From NCBI GenBank assembly GCA_900549455.1, contig UROM01000010.1, forward strand, positions 1 through 30,454: a stretch of 30,454 bases of DNA. The letters run 5' to 3'. Shown here piece after piece: positions 13,910 through 22,089 of this stretch. Source of the DNA: an uncultured Collinsella sp. (lineage in GTDB: Bacteria; Actinomycetota; Coriobacteriia; Coriobacteriales; Coriobacteriaceae). The position numbers and the translations under genes are program-made. The stretch's first letter is position 1. Each line of letters opens with the position of its first letter. The notes beneath the pieces were generated by a model that was not told the origin of the DNA, did no database searches, and saw only the letters and a list, made by a program, of their open reading frames with translations.

Positions 13910-15511
13910 TTAGCCCAGACGCGGGAACAGCGGCTCGCCCTTCTCGACAGGCTGACCGCCGGCAAGCTGGCCCCAGGCACAAATGCCCTTGAGGTCGTCG
14001 CTCGTAGCCTCGTCCTCGCAGGACAGGCGGCGCAGGGCCTCGGCAGAGGTCTGGGGCATGAGCGGCATCAGCAGGTGAGCGGCGATGCGGATGGCCTCGA
14101 GCAGGTTGTAGATCACAAATGCCAGCTCGTCAGCCTTGGCCTCGTCCTTGGCAAGTGCCCAAGGCTCGGAGTCCTCGATGTAGTGGTTGGCGGCGTGGAT
14201 GAGCTCCATAACCTCGTCCTTAGCTCCACCGTAATCGAGCACGTCCATCTTGGCCATGTAGCGCTCGACCAGACCGTCGGCGATCTTTGCCAGCGGGTTG
14301 TCGAACGCATCGAACGATGCGGGCTTGGCGGGCGCGCAACCGTCAAAGTACTTGCCGCTCATGTTGAGCGAACGCGAGATCAGATTGCCCCAGCTGTTGG
14401 CCAGGTCGGCGTTGTAGACCTGCTCCATGCGATCGAAGCTGATGGCACCGTCGGTGCCGGGGACGACGTCGGTCATAAAGTAGTAGCGATAGCCCTCGAC
14501 GCCCAGCATGTCGATAACGTCCTGCGGAGCGATGGCATTGCCGCGGCTCTTGGACATCTTCTCGGCCTTGCCGGTCTCGGCATTGCGCACGGTCAGGAAA
14601 CCGTGGGCAAAGACGTGCTCGGGCAGGGCCTCGCCGATGGCCATAAGCATGGCGGGCCAAATGACGCAGTGGAAGCGGATGATGTCCTTACCCACGATGT
14701 GGAACTGCGCGGGCCAGCGATAGGCCAGCTCGGCACGCGCCTCGTCGGTGTCGACACCGTAACCGACGGCCGTCATATAGTTGAGCAGCGCATCGAACCA
14801 CACGTAGGTCACGTGGCCCTCGTCAAACGGGACCTGAATGCCCCAGTCAAAGCTCGTGCGGCTCACGGAAAGGTCGTTAAGACCGCCCTCGACAAAGCTA
14901 CGTACCTCGTTCATGCGGAACGCAGGCTCGACAAAGTCGGGGTGCTCGTCATAGAGCTTGAGCAGCTTGTCCTGGAAGGCGGAAAGCTTAAAGAAGTAGG
15001 ACTCCTCCTGCACGCGCTCAAGCGGACGGTGGCAGTCGGGGCACAGGTGCTGGCCGACGCTGCCGTACTCCTCGTCGCCCTTCTGGACCTGAGTATCGGT
15101 GAAGTAGGTCTCGTCAGGCACGCAATACCAGCCGTCGTAGCTGCCCTTATACAGGTAACCGGACTCCTTCATGCGCTCCCACAGGTACTGCACGGCATGA
15201 TGCTGGCGCGGCTCGGTGGTACGGATGAAGTCGTCGTTGGAAATCTCGAGCTTGCTCCAAAGCTCCTTGAAGTGCGGGGCCTGGCTGTCGGTCCACTCCT
15301 GCGGCGTCATGCCATGCTTGGCTGCGGCCTCGGCGACCTTCTCGCCGTGCTCGTCCATGCCGGTCAGGAACTTGACGTTGTAGCCGGCGGAGCGGCGATA
15401 GCGAGCCTGAACATCGGCGATGATGGTGGAATAAGCCGTGCCCAGGTGCGGATCGGCGTTGACGTAGTAGATGGGCGTCGTGATAAAGAACGAAGGCTTG
15501 CTTTGATCCAT
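13910..15511 (-). CDS. metG: Methionyl-tRNA synthetase
   Basis: Class I synthetase that charges initiator and elongator tRNA-Met; 533 residues. The HIGH-like motif is DPHLGTAY (~20-27), preceded by TTPIYYVNA; the KMSKS loop is EKMSKSRGNA (318-322 for KMSKS). A connective-peptide zinc knuckle is partial: Cys131 (WYCVPDE, where the second Cys of some family members is Asp) and CPDC at 157-160. The length indicates the short form without the C-terminal EMAP-like tRNA-binding domain. ATG 15511 lies behind GGAGGAC. It is 69 bp downstream of rsmI on the same strand. Confidence 0.98.
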   Translation of the reverse strand: MDQSKPSFFITTPIYYVNADPHLGTAYSTIIADVQARYRRSAGYNVKFLTGMDEHGEKVAEAAAKHGMTPQEWTDSQAPHFKELWSKLEISNDDFIRTTEPRQHHAVQYLWERMKESGYLYKGSYDGWYCVPDETYFTDTQVQKGDEEYGSVGQHLCPDCHRPLERVQEESYFFKLSAFQDKLLKLYDEHPDFVEPAFRMNEVRSFVEGGLNDLSVSRTSFDWGIQVPFDEGHVTYVWFDALLNYMTAVGYGVDTDEARAELAYRWPAQFHIVGKDIIRFHCVIWPAMLMAIGEALPEHVFAHGFLTVRNAETGKAEKMSKSRGNAIAPQDVIDMLGVEGYRYYFMTDVVPGTDGAISFDRMEQVYNADLANSWGNLISRSLNMSGKYFDGCAPAKPASFDAFDNPLAKIADGLVERYMAKMDVLDYGGAKDEVMELIHAANHYIEDSEPWALAKDEAKADELAFVIYNLLEAIRIAAHLLMPLMPQTSAEALRRLSCEDEATSDDLKGICAWGQLAGGQPVEKGEPLFPRLG

Positions 15512-15580
15512 GGGGTTTGTCCTCCAGAAAAACGTTGCATACAGGGGATGATTCTAGCGCAAGGGCTGGATATCCTCCAT

Positions 15581-16459
15581 CTATTGCATATCGAGCACCA
15601 TGGCATAGACATCGCGCTTGCGGCGCGAATACTTCTGAGACAGGCGCTTGGCCACCGCAGAGGCGGGCTCCCCCTCCTCGAGTGCGGCGCGGATATCCTC
15701 GCGCAGGGCCTCGTCGGGATCTGCTGCCGCGGCGCCAACCGGCACGATGCCGGCCTCCTCATCCTCGCTCGGCGGCGCGATGACCAGCGCAATCTCGCCC
15801 TTTACCTCGCCGCGAGCACGCAGCTCCTCGGCAAGCTGGGCGGCGGGTCCGCGCAAGACTTCCTCGTGCAGCTTGGTGAGTTCGCGGCAGACGGCAACCT
15901 CACGCTGGGGAAAGACCTCCACCACGGCCTCGAGCGTCGCCACGACGCGATGTGGAGACTCGTAGAAGATGAGCGCGCCGGGCACCACGGCAAGGCGCTG
16001 CAAACGGCGCACGCGGTCGCCGTGCTTTCGGCCCAAAAAGCCCTCAAAGAAAAAATGCTCGCAGGGAATGCCGGACGAAACGAGCGCCGTGACGCAAGCA
16101 GAGGGCCCGGGAATAACTTCGACGGGCACATCGACCTCACGCGCCGCCTCGACCAGCGCCTGGCCGGGATCGGACACGCTCGGCATGCCGGCGTCCGAGG
16201 CAAAGGCGAGGGTCTCCCCCGCCAGCAGACGGTCGACCAGGCCGGCGGCGCGGCTGGCGATCACATTCTCGTCGCAACGGACAAGCGGCTTGGAAATGCC
16301 CAGGTGCATCAGCAGCTTTGACGTCACACGCGTGTCTTCGCAGCAGATGGCATCGGCGGCGGCAAACGCCTCGCCAACGCGCGGGGACAGGTCGCCCAGG
16401 TTGCCGATGGGCGTGCCGACCACATAGAGTTTGCCTGTATGGGCGCTGTTTTGCGTCAT
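15581..16459 (-). CDS. rsmI: 16S rRNA (cytidine-1402-2'-O)-methyltransferase
   Basis: 292-residue tetrapyrrole-methylase-fold enzyme that methylates the ribose of C1402 in the ribosomal P site. Diagnostic segments are LYVVGTPIGNLGD (~11-23), CEDTRVTSKLL (~39-49), SDAGMPSVSDPG (~88-99), IPGPSA (~116-121), FEGFLGRK (~138-145) and FYESPHR (~167-173). ATG 16459 is 6 bp after the stop codon of the GH5-like gene, so both are probably on one transcript, with metG following. Confidence 0.96.
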   Translation of the reverse strand: MTQNSAHTGKLYVVGTPIGNLGDLSPRVGEAFAAADAICCEDTRVTSKLLMHLGISKPLVRCDENVIASRAAGLVDRLLAGETLAFASDAGMPSVSDPGQALVEAAREVDVPVEVIPGPSACVTALVSSGIPCEHFFFEGFLGRKHGDRVRRLQRLAVVPGALIFYESPHRVVATLEAVVEVFPQREVAVCRELTKLHEEVLRGPAAQLAEELRARGEVKGEIALVIAPPSEDEEAGIVPVGAAAADPDEALREDIRAALEEGEPASAVAKRLSQKYSRRKRDVYAMVLDMQ

Positions 16460-16465
16460 ATCAAC

Positions 16466-17527
16466 CTATTCAATCATGCCGCGCTCGAGCGTACCGAGCG
16501 CCGCGCGGGCGTCCCATGCTGCAATGCGCTTCTCGGTCTTCCACGTTTGGAAGAACCAGCCGGCAGCCGGCGCAAACGAAGCCAGCTGGTTGGCGATAAA
16601 CACGCGCTCGTAGGCATTGCGGCCCTCGGGCGTAACCGACGAGTTGGCAAAGATCGCCGCGCCCGACCATTCGCCCACCAGCACGGGGAACCCAGTCGAA
16701 ATTGCTTCTTTAAGCTCGCGCTTGTTGCGCGAGATCGCCGTCGTCAGCCCGCGGGGGCTCGTGATGTCGAGCGCATACTCGTCGCGGTAATGGTACAGGT
16801 GAAGGTCCATGTAGACGTTCTTGTACTTGGCGCCGCGCATAAAATGCTTCCACTCGCTGGGATGCCCCGACGACGAGAAGACGACGATCTTATCCTCGGG
16901 CATATACGAACGGACGAGCTCGTAGGCATCGCGATAGAAATTGCGCAGGTAGTGGGCCGGAATGCCATCCGTCATGGTAAAGAGACTCTTGCGGACACTC
17001 ATCTGCGGCGTATCCAGCAGCTCAATGCCCAGCAGGCTTTCGGCCTCTCCGTAGCGATCGGCCAGGCGCTCGAGCACGTCGAGTGCGACATGACGGCCAT
17101 TGGTGGACGAATGCCACTCGGCAACAGCCTCTGGCGTAGTGGGCGAATCGTTGGAATCGCCCTGGCCACCGGGCACCGTTGCCAGGTCGAGCAGCACGCG
17201 GATGTCGTACTTGGCAGCCCACTCAATCGCACGGTCGATGTAGTCGACAACCGAGATGTAGGACGCATCGGACTCCTGCGAGCCAAAAGCATACCAGGGC
17301 ACCGGCAGACGCACGGCATTGAGGCCGATCTGCGCCATACGGCGAAAATCGTCCTCACTCACAAACGTCTCGTAATGACGGCGCATGCGCTCGTTATAGG
17401 CGGCGGTGCCCATGGCCTCCTGCAGCTCGGCCGCATTGGATGCGCCGGTCGCCGCGTATAGCGACGGGGTCACCCAAGGCTCGGGAATAAACCAGCCAGA
17501 GAGATTAACGCCGAGTATCCTCTCCAT
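16466..17527 (-). CDS. Glycoside hydrolase family 5-like protein (exo-1,3-glucanase type), acid/base Glu replaced
   Basis: 353 residues from ATG 17527, which has AAGGGGGC upstream. The fold is the TIM barrel of GH5 enzymes related to fungal exo-beta-1,3-glucanases: GVNLSGWFIPEPW (~7-19), the FRRMAQIGLNAVRLPVPW barrel strand (~61-78), GIELLDTP (~167-174) and the nucleophile strand VLVGEWSGA with Glu286. In active relatives the second motif is GIELLNEP, where the Glu after Asn is the acid/base; here the triplet is Asp-Thr-Pro (172-174; bases 17006-17014). No signal peptide is present, so it would be cytoplasmic. It may bind rather than cleave glucans, or use another acid. It is the apparent first gene of the rsmI-metG cluster, an unusual partner. 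Confidence 0.85.
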   Translation of the reverse strand: MERILGVNLSGWFIPEPWVTPSLYAATGASNAAELQEAMGTAAYNERMRRHYETFVSEDDFRRMAQIGLNAVRLPVPWYAFGSQESDASYISVVDYIDRAIEWAAKYDIRVLLDLATVPGGQGDSNDSPTTPEAVAEWHSSTNGRHVALDVLERLADRYGEAESLLGIELLDTPQMSVRKSLFTMTDGIPAHYLRNFYRDAYELVRSYMPEDKIVVFSSSGHPSEWKHFMRGAKYKNVYMDLHLYHYRDEYALDITSPRGLTTAISRNKRELKEAISTGFPVLVGEWSGAAIFANSSVTPEGRNAYERVFIANQLASFAPAAGWFFQTWKTEKRIAAWDARAALGTLERGMIE

Positions 17528-17776
17528 CACTGCCCCCTTCGGATCGTGCAGGCCAAGCCTGCATCGTATTGCATAGGAAAAGTATTGTTTTGAGTATACC
17601 CGCGCGTGCGGACAGACGACCGAGCGGTCTGCAAAGTGGCGCAAAAGCGGGAGGAATGTCTGGGGCGGGCCCGAGCTAGTGCGCCGAGATGTGCACGCAC
17701 GTCGGAAGCAAGCGCCGGAAAGCGCATCCCGCTCTAAAACCCAATTCTGAGACGCATTTTGCGCGGAACCCTACAT
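17528..17776 (-). promoter_or_regulatory. Intergenic region upstream of the GH5-like gene
   Basis: No gene is supported here. A -10-like TATACT lies at 17598-17593 on the minus strand, about 65 bp before the GH5-like start; no good -35 was found. Further upstream (17645-17735) AGCGGGA and TCCCGCT form distant inverted arms, and TGGGGCGGGCCCG (17661-17673) is identical to 29684-29696 in the repeat downstream of the ATPase gene. Confidence 0.4.
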
Positions 17777-17806
17777 AAAAGAAAAGGACCCCTTTGCAGA
17801 GGTCCT
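17777..17806 (-). terminator. Terminator of tRNA-Phe
   Basis: Minus-strand hairpin AGGACC(T)-CTGCAAAG-(G)GGTCCT followed by TTTTCTTTT. Confidence 0.75.
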
Positions 17807-17816
17807 AGTCAATTCA

Positions 17817-17892
<76 letters not shown>

Positions 17893-18027
17893 ATTTGAGG
17901 TGTGCCTTGTTTCAAGGCTTGATTAGTATAACCAAGGACGCGCTCCGGTCAACCGAGAATTTGAAAAAAGTTTTTGAGCACGGCGTCAGCCACAAGTCCG
18001 ATCCTATAGAACAGCACGTTAGAGCTA

Positions 18028-18315
18028 TCAACCAGCTGCAAGAAGTTTTTCGCTCAGGGCTGCACGGGCAAACTCACTTGGCGTCATTCCTTCAGCCGCC
18101 GCCCGTCGACGAATCGCCTCCTTCATCCCTAGGGGAATCTTGACCGATAGCGTTGCCGTCCCTTCGCTTGAGAGCGGAGGCCTCCCGTGCACGATCCCCC
18201 CAACGGTATGCTCGCCGTCCGGAAACTCGCCATGCTCGTACGACTCGCACCACGTGTCAATCATTTCATCCGTTACAACCTGACCATTGGCAGCCGTATA
18301 CGCCTTGCTCATCAT
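18028..18315 (-). CDS. Ribbon-helix-helix antitoxin-like protein
   Basis: 95 residues from ATG 18315 (a second ATG follows at 18312), with GGAAGGGG upstream. The C-terminal half (~55-95) has a ribbon-helix-helix pattern: strand ATLSVKIPLGM, then helices KEAIRRRAAAEGM and TPSEFARAALSEKLL. The N-terminal half (VTDEMIDTWCESYEHGEFP, then GGIVHGRPPL) is typical of antitoxins paired with small toxins. It likely binds the palindrome at 18393-18407. The toxin gene that should precede it is reduced to a short start fragment. Confidence 0.78.
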   Translation of the reverse strand: MMSKAYTAANGQVVTDEMIDTWCESYEHGEFPDGEHTVGGIVHGRPPLSSEGTATLSVKIPLGMKEAIRRRAAAEGMTPSEFARAALSEKLLAAG

Positions 18316-18367
18316 CGACCCCTTCCGTCAGGTGCTTTTTAGCGTTGGGATGGATCTCAACATCCAT
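18266..18367 (-). pseudogene. Truncated toxin start (33 codons) upstream of the antitoxin
   Basis: ATG 18367 has a strong ribosome site (GGAGGAG, ~7-8 nt upstream) and begins MDVEIHPNAKKHLTE, which resembles the start of small toxins encoded before antitoxins of this type. After about 15 codons the frame runs into the antitoxin gene in another frame and stops at 18266. The body of a ~90-residue toxin is missing, consistent with an internal deletion. The family assignment is from memory of similar gene pairs. Confidence 0.5.
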
Positions 18368-18392
18368 GCATCTTCTCCTCCATCTTACCCAA

Positions 18393-18407
18393 TTTCGTAT
18401 GACGAAA
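18393..18407. promoter_or_regulatory. Palindromic operator of the toxin-antitoxin remnant
   Basis: TTTCGT-ATG-ACGAAA, a perfect inverted repeat with 6-bp arms and a 3-bp centre. It lies just upstream of the ribosome site of the truncated toxin, where an autoregulating ribbon-helix-helix antitoxin would bind. A loose -35/-10 pair (TTGGCG, 17 nt, TACGAA on minus) overlaps it. Confidence 0.55.
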
Positions 18408-18425
18408 GTCCGCTATCGCCAATTC

Positions 18426-18785
18426 TTACGCCGGCACTTGTTGGAGGGTGGGAGGTGTAGCGAGGATTGAAAGGCGTTCCAGTACCGCCCAGGCACTGGG
18501 GCAGGAACACATGCGCCAAGGGCGGACGTTTTCGTAGCGCGCGAGAATGTTGCCGCTACGGTCGATAAAGGCAATGTCGATGGGGTAGGCCATAAAGCAG
18601 GTGTGGACCGAAGAGCAGCGTGGGAACGCCATGACGAGCGGCAACCCGTTTGCGGCAATCGGCGACCGTCCCAGCATGCCGCGCAGGCGCACGGCAAACG
18701 ACTCCGCCACCACAAACTCGGCAGGTGTCCAACCCAGCCTGTCGAGCGCCCGCGCGTAGGCAATGTAGGATGAGACCGCGGTCAC
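18426..18785 (-). CDS. DUF192 family protein, last gene of the pilus operon
   Basis: 119 residues. GTG 18785 overlaps the stop of the preceding gene (GTGA), so it is coupled to the operon. The DUF192 pattern is present: VRLRGMLGRSP (~27-37), then the core around SSVHTCFMAYPIDIAFID (~53-70), then ENVRPWRMCSCPSA (~80-93). The role of DUF192 proteins is not settled. Despite the position there is no signal peptide, so it is likely cytoplasmic or a membrane-associated accessory. No clear terminator follows. Confidence 0.85.
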   Translation of the reverse strand: MTAVSSYIAYARALDRLGWTPAEFVVAESFAVRLRGMLGRSPIAANGLPLVMAFPRCSSVHTCFMAYPIDIAFIDRSGNILARYENVRPWRMCSCPSAWAVLERLSILATPPTLQQVPA

Positions 18786-19258
18786 ATGACCACCCCCGGA
18801 CGCCACGGGTCAACTGTCACTGCGCGCTCGTGCGACAACTGCACCGGTGCCCCCAGCGAAACGCCGGCGATGCTGAGCGAGCTCGGCCACGGCTCGTAGC
18901 GCATGGTGCAGGTATAGGTCCTAAACGTACCGGAAAGCGAAAGCAGACCGCCATCCGATGTCGTCGTGCCCTGCTCGCTCGAGACCTCGATCTGCAAGTC
19001 ATAGCCTTCCATGGCATGTTGGATCTGTGCCTGAACGGTCGCGGAGGAATCGATGGAGCTGCCATCGCCCTCCCCGCTCGGCGCCACGGCATGCGCTAGC
19101 ACGATATCGGGCACCACGCGGTCGAAGCGTGCGACCGCACCGGCAAAGATCATGACGTTGTACACGATAAGCGCCAGAACCAGCAGGATGGGCGTGACCA
19201 CGGCCATCTCGACCGTCGCCTGGGCGCGTTCCTCGCGCAGGCGCTTGCGGATGCCCAT
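18782..19258 (-). CDS. TadE/TadF-type pseudopilin (second copy)
   Basis: 158 residues from ATG 19258, which shares one base with the preceding stop (TAATG). The start has a basic leader (MGIRKRLREERAQ), then ATVEMAVVTPILLVLALIVY: the TadE-like membrane helix with the conserved Glu that prepilin-type proteins carry five residues into the mature part. The remaining ~120 residues form an extracytoplasmic domain with strands (LSLSGTFRTYTCTMRYEPW). It likely forms a minor component at the pilus base or tip. Confidence 0.82.
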   Translation of the reverse strand: MGIRKRLREERAQATVEMAVVTPILLVLALIVYNVMIFAGAVARFDRVVPDIVLAHAVAPSGEGDGSSIDSSATVQAQIQHAMEGYDLQIEVSSEQGTTTSDGGLLSLSGTFRTYTCTMRYEPWPSSLSIAGVSLGAPVQLSHERAVTVDPWRPGVVM

Positions 19259-21423
19259 TACGACCCACCGCCCAGGGCACCCGCCAGCGTGGCAACATCG
19301 ACGGTAAGGGGGATGGAACCGCCGCCGGGCAGCGGAATCTCCGCTAGCGTGAACACCGCACCGCTGATGGTGCGCTCGACTTGATATTCCAACGCCTCGC
19401 AAAGCGCCTTGGGGTCGGTCACGCCCAGCGGAATACTTCGTAGCTTGTCCTGCGCATTAGAAAGAGCCGTGATGTCAGACCCAGGGCTCTTAATGACATT
19501 GGCGGTGTCGGTCAGCACCGGCTTTCGCAGACGCAAGTCGCACGGCTCCAAGCCCAGCGCCGCCACGGACGCCGAAACGGTATCGCCAAGCCACGACGCA
19601 ATGGAGCCCAACACACCGCTGCCCCCTCCCAGGCCATCGATCATCTCGTCCATGAGCTCGTCGGCCGAGCCTTGGATGTCTCCGTATCCCACAAGCAGCC
19701 GTCCCCAAACACCCATGACGCCATCGAGTACGCCGGCAACGCCGCCCGAACGCTCCTCCAGCGTCGAGAAAAACCGCGAGAGAACGTTGTTCTGCGCCGT
19801 CGCGTCATCGGGCGCCAGCACCGCAGCAGAGATCGCGCCGCGATCGCCAAGCCTGACTGTCGTGTTAAACGAAGAGTTGAGCTCATCGGGGCTCGAGATG
19901 GCACCCGAAACCGCAAGGGCAACCACGCCGTTGCGACCGGGCGGGGCGATACGCGGGCGCTCGCCCGAAAGCGCTTTAATGGCCTGGTCAAACGCATTGC
20001 CTGCACGGTCAGCCTCGTCCTCGGTCTGGCGCATGAGCTCAAGCTCTTTGTTGCGGCATTCGACGTAGTCTTCCAGAGCGTCTTTGAATCGATCAAAGTG
20101 GTACTCGAAGCCGTTTTCGATAGAAGTCGAAGGAGCCGCAACGGCGCCGAGCGACGAAACACCAAAATGGCATCTATTGCATCTGTCCTGCCCGTCATAA
20201 TCAGCGACCGAGGCTAGCCCGCCTGGCGTCCCCTTCTTATAGTTGGGGCAGCTCGTTCCATAATGCAGATACGTTTTGTCATCGTTGGTACTAGTTGGCC
20301 AAGCCGCATCGGTATAGAGATCCGTCGCTCGCACCTCGTCAGCGTTGCGCGGCAACAGCGGGATATAGGAAGTGACCTCATCTCCGTCCTCGGTTACATA
20401 TGCACGATTGACCTCTGTACTCGCATAGGTGTAAAACGCCTTGCGCGCCGCCGACTCCGCCTCCATCTCGACACTTGAACCCTGCGAGTTTTCGTCTGTC
20501 AGGCGCTGGCGGTAGTAGGTCTTCGCGCGGTCGAGCGCCACTTGCGGCTCCCACGTAACGCTCGAGGCATAATGCGGGTTCTGCTCACCTGAGAGCTTTG
20601 CCAAACTCCTCGCGCGTTCCCACATGCATGAGCAACTGCCGACCGAAGCCGGATCCGACCCGCCGCAATCTGCAAGCCAGGCGCGCTCTTTTGCTTTCGC
20701 CGTATCCTCAGATGCCTCCTTCAGCTTCTTGGCTGCGAGCTCTAAATCATCTGATGTGTCTTTAATGGTATCGGTCGAGATCTCGGACCCCTCGAGCGCA
20801 ACGAAATCCGACTCGGACGTCCTGGGGACGGCGAGCGCCGTACCGGTATAGGTCGCACCCTCGGTTTCCTGCGCCGAAACCGCCTGCGTAGCTCGCGCGG
20901 CAACCAGATACGGTAGAGCCGTCTCGATTTTCTGCAGGCCCTCAGATGCACTCTTGGCAAACTTATTGCGCGTTTTAATGATCTCGATTCCCGTGTCGAC
21001 TATATCGCCCGCGGCAAGCTCGGCACCTGGAATAAGGATGGCGACCAAGCCGGTGCCGATCGTGGCAAACCCCGCTAGGCCCAAGCTTAATATGCTCGCA
21101 TCCACCACTGTCGCAGCCGTATGGTAGGACGCCACCACATTGGCGCCTGCCAGCGCGCCGCTATCGGCAGCCACCTGGGTGTCCCCCGCGCGCGACATGC
21201 TCCATATCGCCGCCGTCGACGAAAACAGCAGTGTGAGCACCACCAAGATGACCACCGCAGAGGAGAGCGTGGTATAGGCACCGTCTTCGATAAACAGGTC
21301 GATCCCGGCTCGACCCATAAAGCCGCCTCGCTTGCAGCGAGCACGCGGTCGGCAACGGCACGCAAGCCCCCTCGTCACCTTCAACAGGCAGCGCTTAATC
21401 CCATGCAGCAATCCATGAATCAT
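19258..21423 (-). CDS. Large TadG-like pilus-associated protein with CXXCH motif
   Basis: 721 residues from ATG 21423, which has GGAGGGAG upstream and overlaps the TadE stop by 29 bp. After a basic, Cys-containing N-terminus, the segment ~55-77 (SAVVILVVLTLLFSSTAAIW) spans the membrane, followed by RAGDTQVAADSGALAGA (~78-94), which matches the Tad domain of TadG proteins (AADAAALAGA type). A second hydrophobic stretch lies at ~110-132. The rest is a long exported region with coiled-coil-like Lys/Glu segments (~225-250), Cys pairs (CGG...CSC, ~253-266), CPNY (~392) and CNRCH (415-419), then a Gly/Ser/Ala-rich C-terminus. Usual TadG proteins are shorter (about 400-550). It probably anchors or tips the pilus; the Cys cluster function is unknown. 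Confidence 0.75.
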   Translation of the reverse strand: MIHGLLHGIKRCLLKVTRGLACRCRPRARCKRGGFMGRAGIDLFIEDGAYTTLSSAVVILVVLTLLFSSTAAIWSMSRAGDTQVAADSGALAGANVVASYHTAATVVDASILSLGLAGFATIGTGLVAILIPGAELAAGDIVDTGIEIIKTRNKFAKSASEGLQKIETALPYLVAARATQAVSAQETEGATYTGTALAVPRTSESDFVALEGSEISTDTIKDTSDDLELAAKKLKEASEDTAKAKERAWLADCGGSDPASVGSCSCMWERARSLAKLSGEQNPHYASSVTWEPQVALDRAKTYYRQRLTDENSQGSSVEMEAESAARKAFYTYASTEVNRAYVTEDGDEVTSYIPLLPRNADEVRATDLYTDAAWPTSTNDDKTYLHYGTSCPNYKKGTPGGLASVADYDGQDRCNRCHFGVSSLGAVAAPSTSIENGFEYHFDRFKDALEDYVECRNKELELMRQTEDEADRAGNAFDQAIKALSGERPRIAPPGRNGVVALAVSGAISSPDELNSSFNTTVRLGDRGAISAAVLAPDDATAQNNVLSRFFSTLEERSGGVAGVLDGVMGVWGRLLVGYGDIQGSADELMDEMIDGLGGGSGVLGSIASWLGDTVSASVAALGLEPCDLRLRKPVLTDTANVIKSPGSDITALSNAQDKLRSIPLGVTDPKALCEALEYQVERTISGAVFTLAEIPLPGGGSIPLTVDVATLAGALGGGS

Positions 21424-21907
21424 AATCTCCCTCCAGCCACTCGGGACGCGATCGATACGAGACGTCGACCTTAAGCTCGACATAGCCGTTTTGACCCGCA
21501 CTACCCACTGCCTGCGCAAACGCACCGATCACAGGCAGCGGTTTAACCTCGCCGACAACGGAAACGGACGAGACGCCGCCCGCGCCGGCCCGACCAAGCT
21601 CGATATCCCACGACAGGGGCCCGCCGGCATGAAAAATCGAAACGTCGGGAACCGCGGCAAGACGGCGGCGGGTGAACTCCTTGAGGTCTTCGTCGTCCCC
21701 CACCGTTGTCGTGGTCATAAGCCGCGCGGTCTCGGCGGCGGCAGACTCCATGACCGCGCGTGTATAGAGCAGACACACCGGCTGCAGCGCCAACAGAACG
21801 AGCGTCAGAAACGTCGGCAGCAGGAATGCCGCCTCGACCGTAGACTGCGCCCGATCCTCGCGCGCGGCATCAATACAGCACGATGTCCTCAGCGCCCGCA
21901 GCGGCAT
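21395..21907 (-). CDS. TadE-type pseudopilin
   Basis: About 170 residues. The prepilin-like signature is AREDRAQ then STVEAAFLLPTFLTLVLLALQ, a membrane helix with the conserved Glu, followed by ~110 exported residues. The start is uncertain: ATG 21907 lacks a good ribosome site and overlaps the preceding pilin gene by 38 bp; non-ATG starts nearer 21880 are possible. Overlap with the downstream TadG-like gene suggests tight coupling. Confidence 0.8.
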   Translation of the reverse strand: MPLRALRTSCCIDAAREDRAQSTVEAAFLLPTFLTLVLLALQPVCLLYTRAVMESAAAETARLMTTTTVGDDEDLKEFTRRRLAAVPDVSIFHAGGPLSWDIELGRAGAGGVSSVSVVGEVKPLPVIGAFAQAVGSAGQNGYVELKVDVSYRSRPEWLEGDYDSWIAAWD

Positions 21908-22088
21908 CGATAACCGATGTCGAGGCGACGCCGTGAGATGCCGCCCGCTCGACCAGCGCCGCCAAGCGCCCGTCGGCACCAGCACGCCAAAGCCCGGCGA
22001 TCGCCAGCACGATGGAAAGCAGCGCCACCGTGACGATGGCGTATTCGACCGTCCCCTGGGCAGATTCCTCACACAGGACATCATGCAT
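21870..22088 (-). CDS. Second Flp-like pilin
   Basis: 72 residues from ATG 22088, with GGAGGGG 7 nt upstream. A short leader (MHDVLCEESAQG) is followed by TVEYAIVTVALLSIVLAIAG, the hydrophobic pilin helix with the conserved Glu-Tyr of Flp pilins; cleavage by a TadV-type peptidase is expected after Gly12. The C-terminal ~38 residues are longer and more polar than in the first pilin. It starts 1 bp after the stop of the one-TM unknown. Confidence 0.8.
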   Translation of the reverse strand: MHDVLCEESAQGTVEYAIVTVALLSIVLAIAGLWRAGADGRLAALVERAASHGVASTSVIDAAAGAEDIVLY

Positions 22089-22089
22089 T

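Noticed and set aside
13832..16321. 829-codon open frame on the plus strand, antisense to metG and rsmI
   Set aside because: It is the mirror frame of two well-supported high-GC genes; its protein is Leu/Gly/Val/Arg/His-rich low-quality sequence with no domain and no ribosome site.
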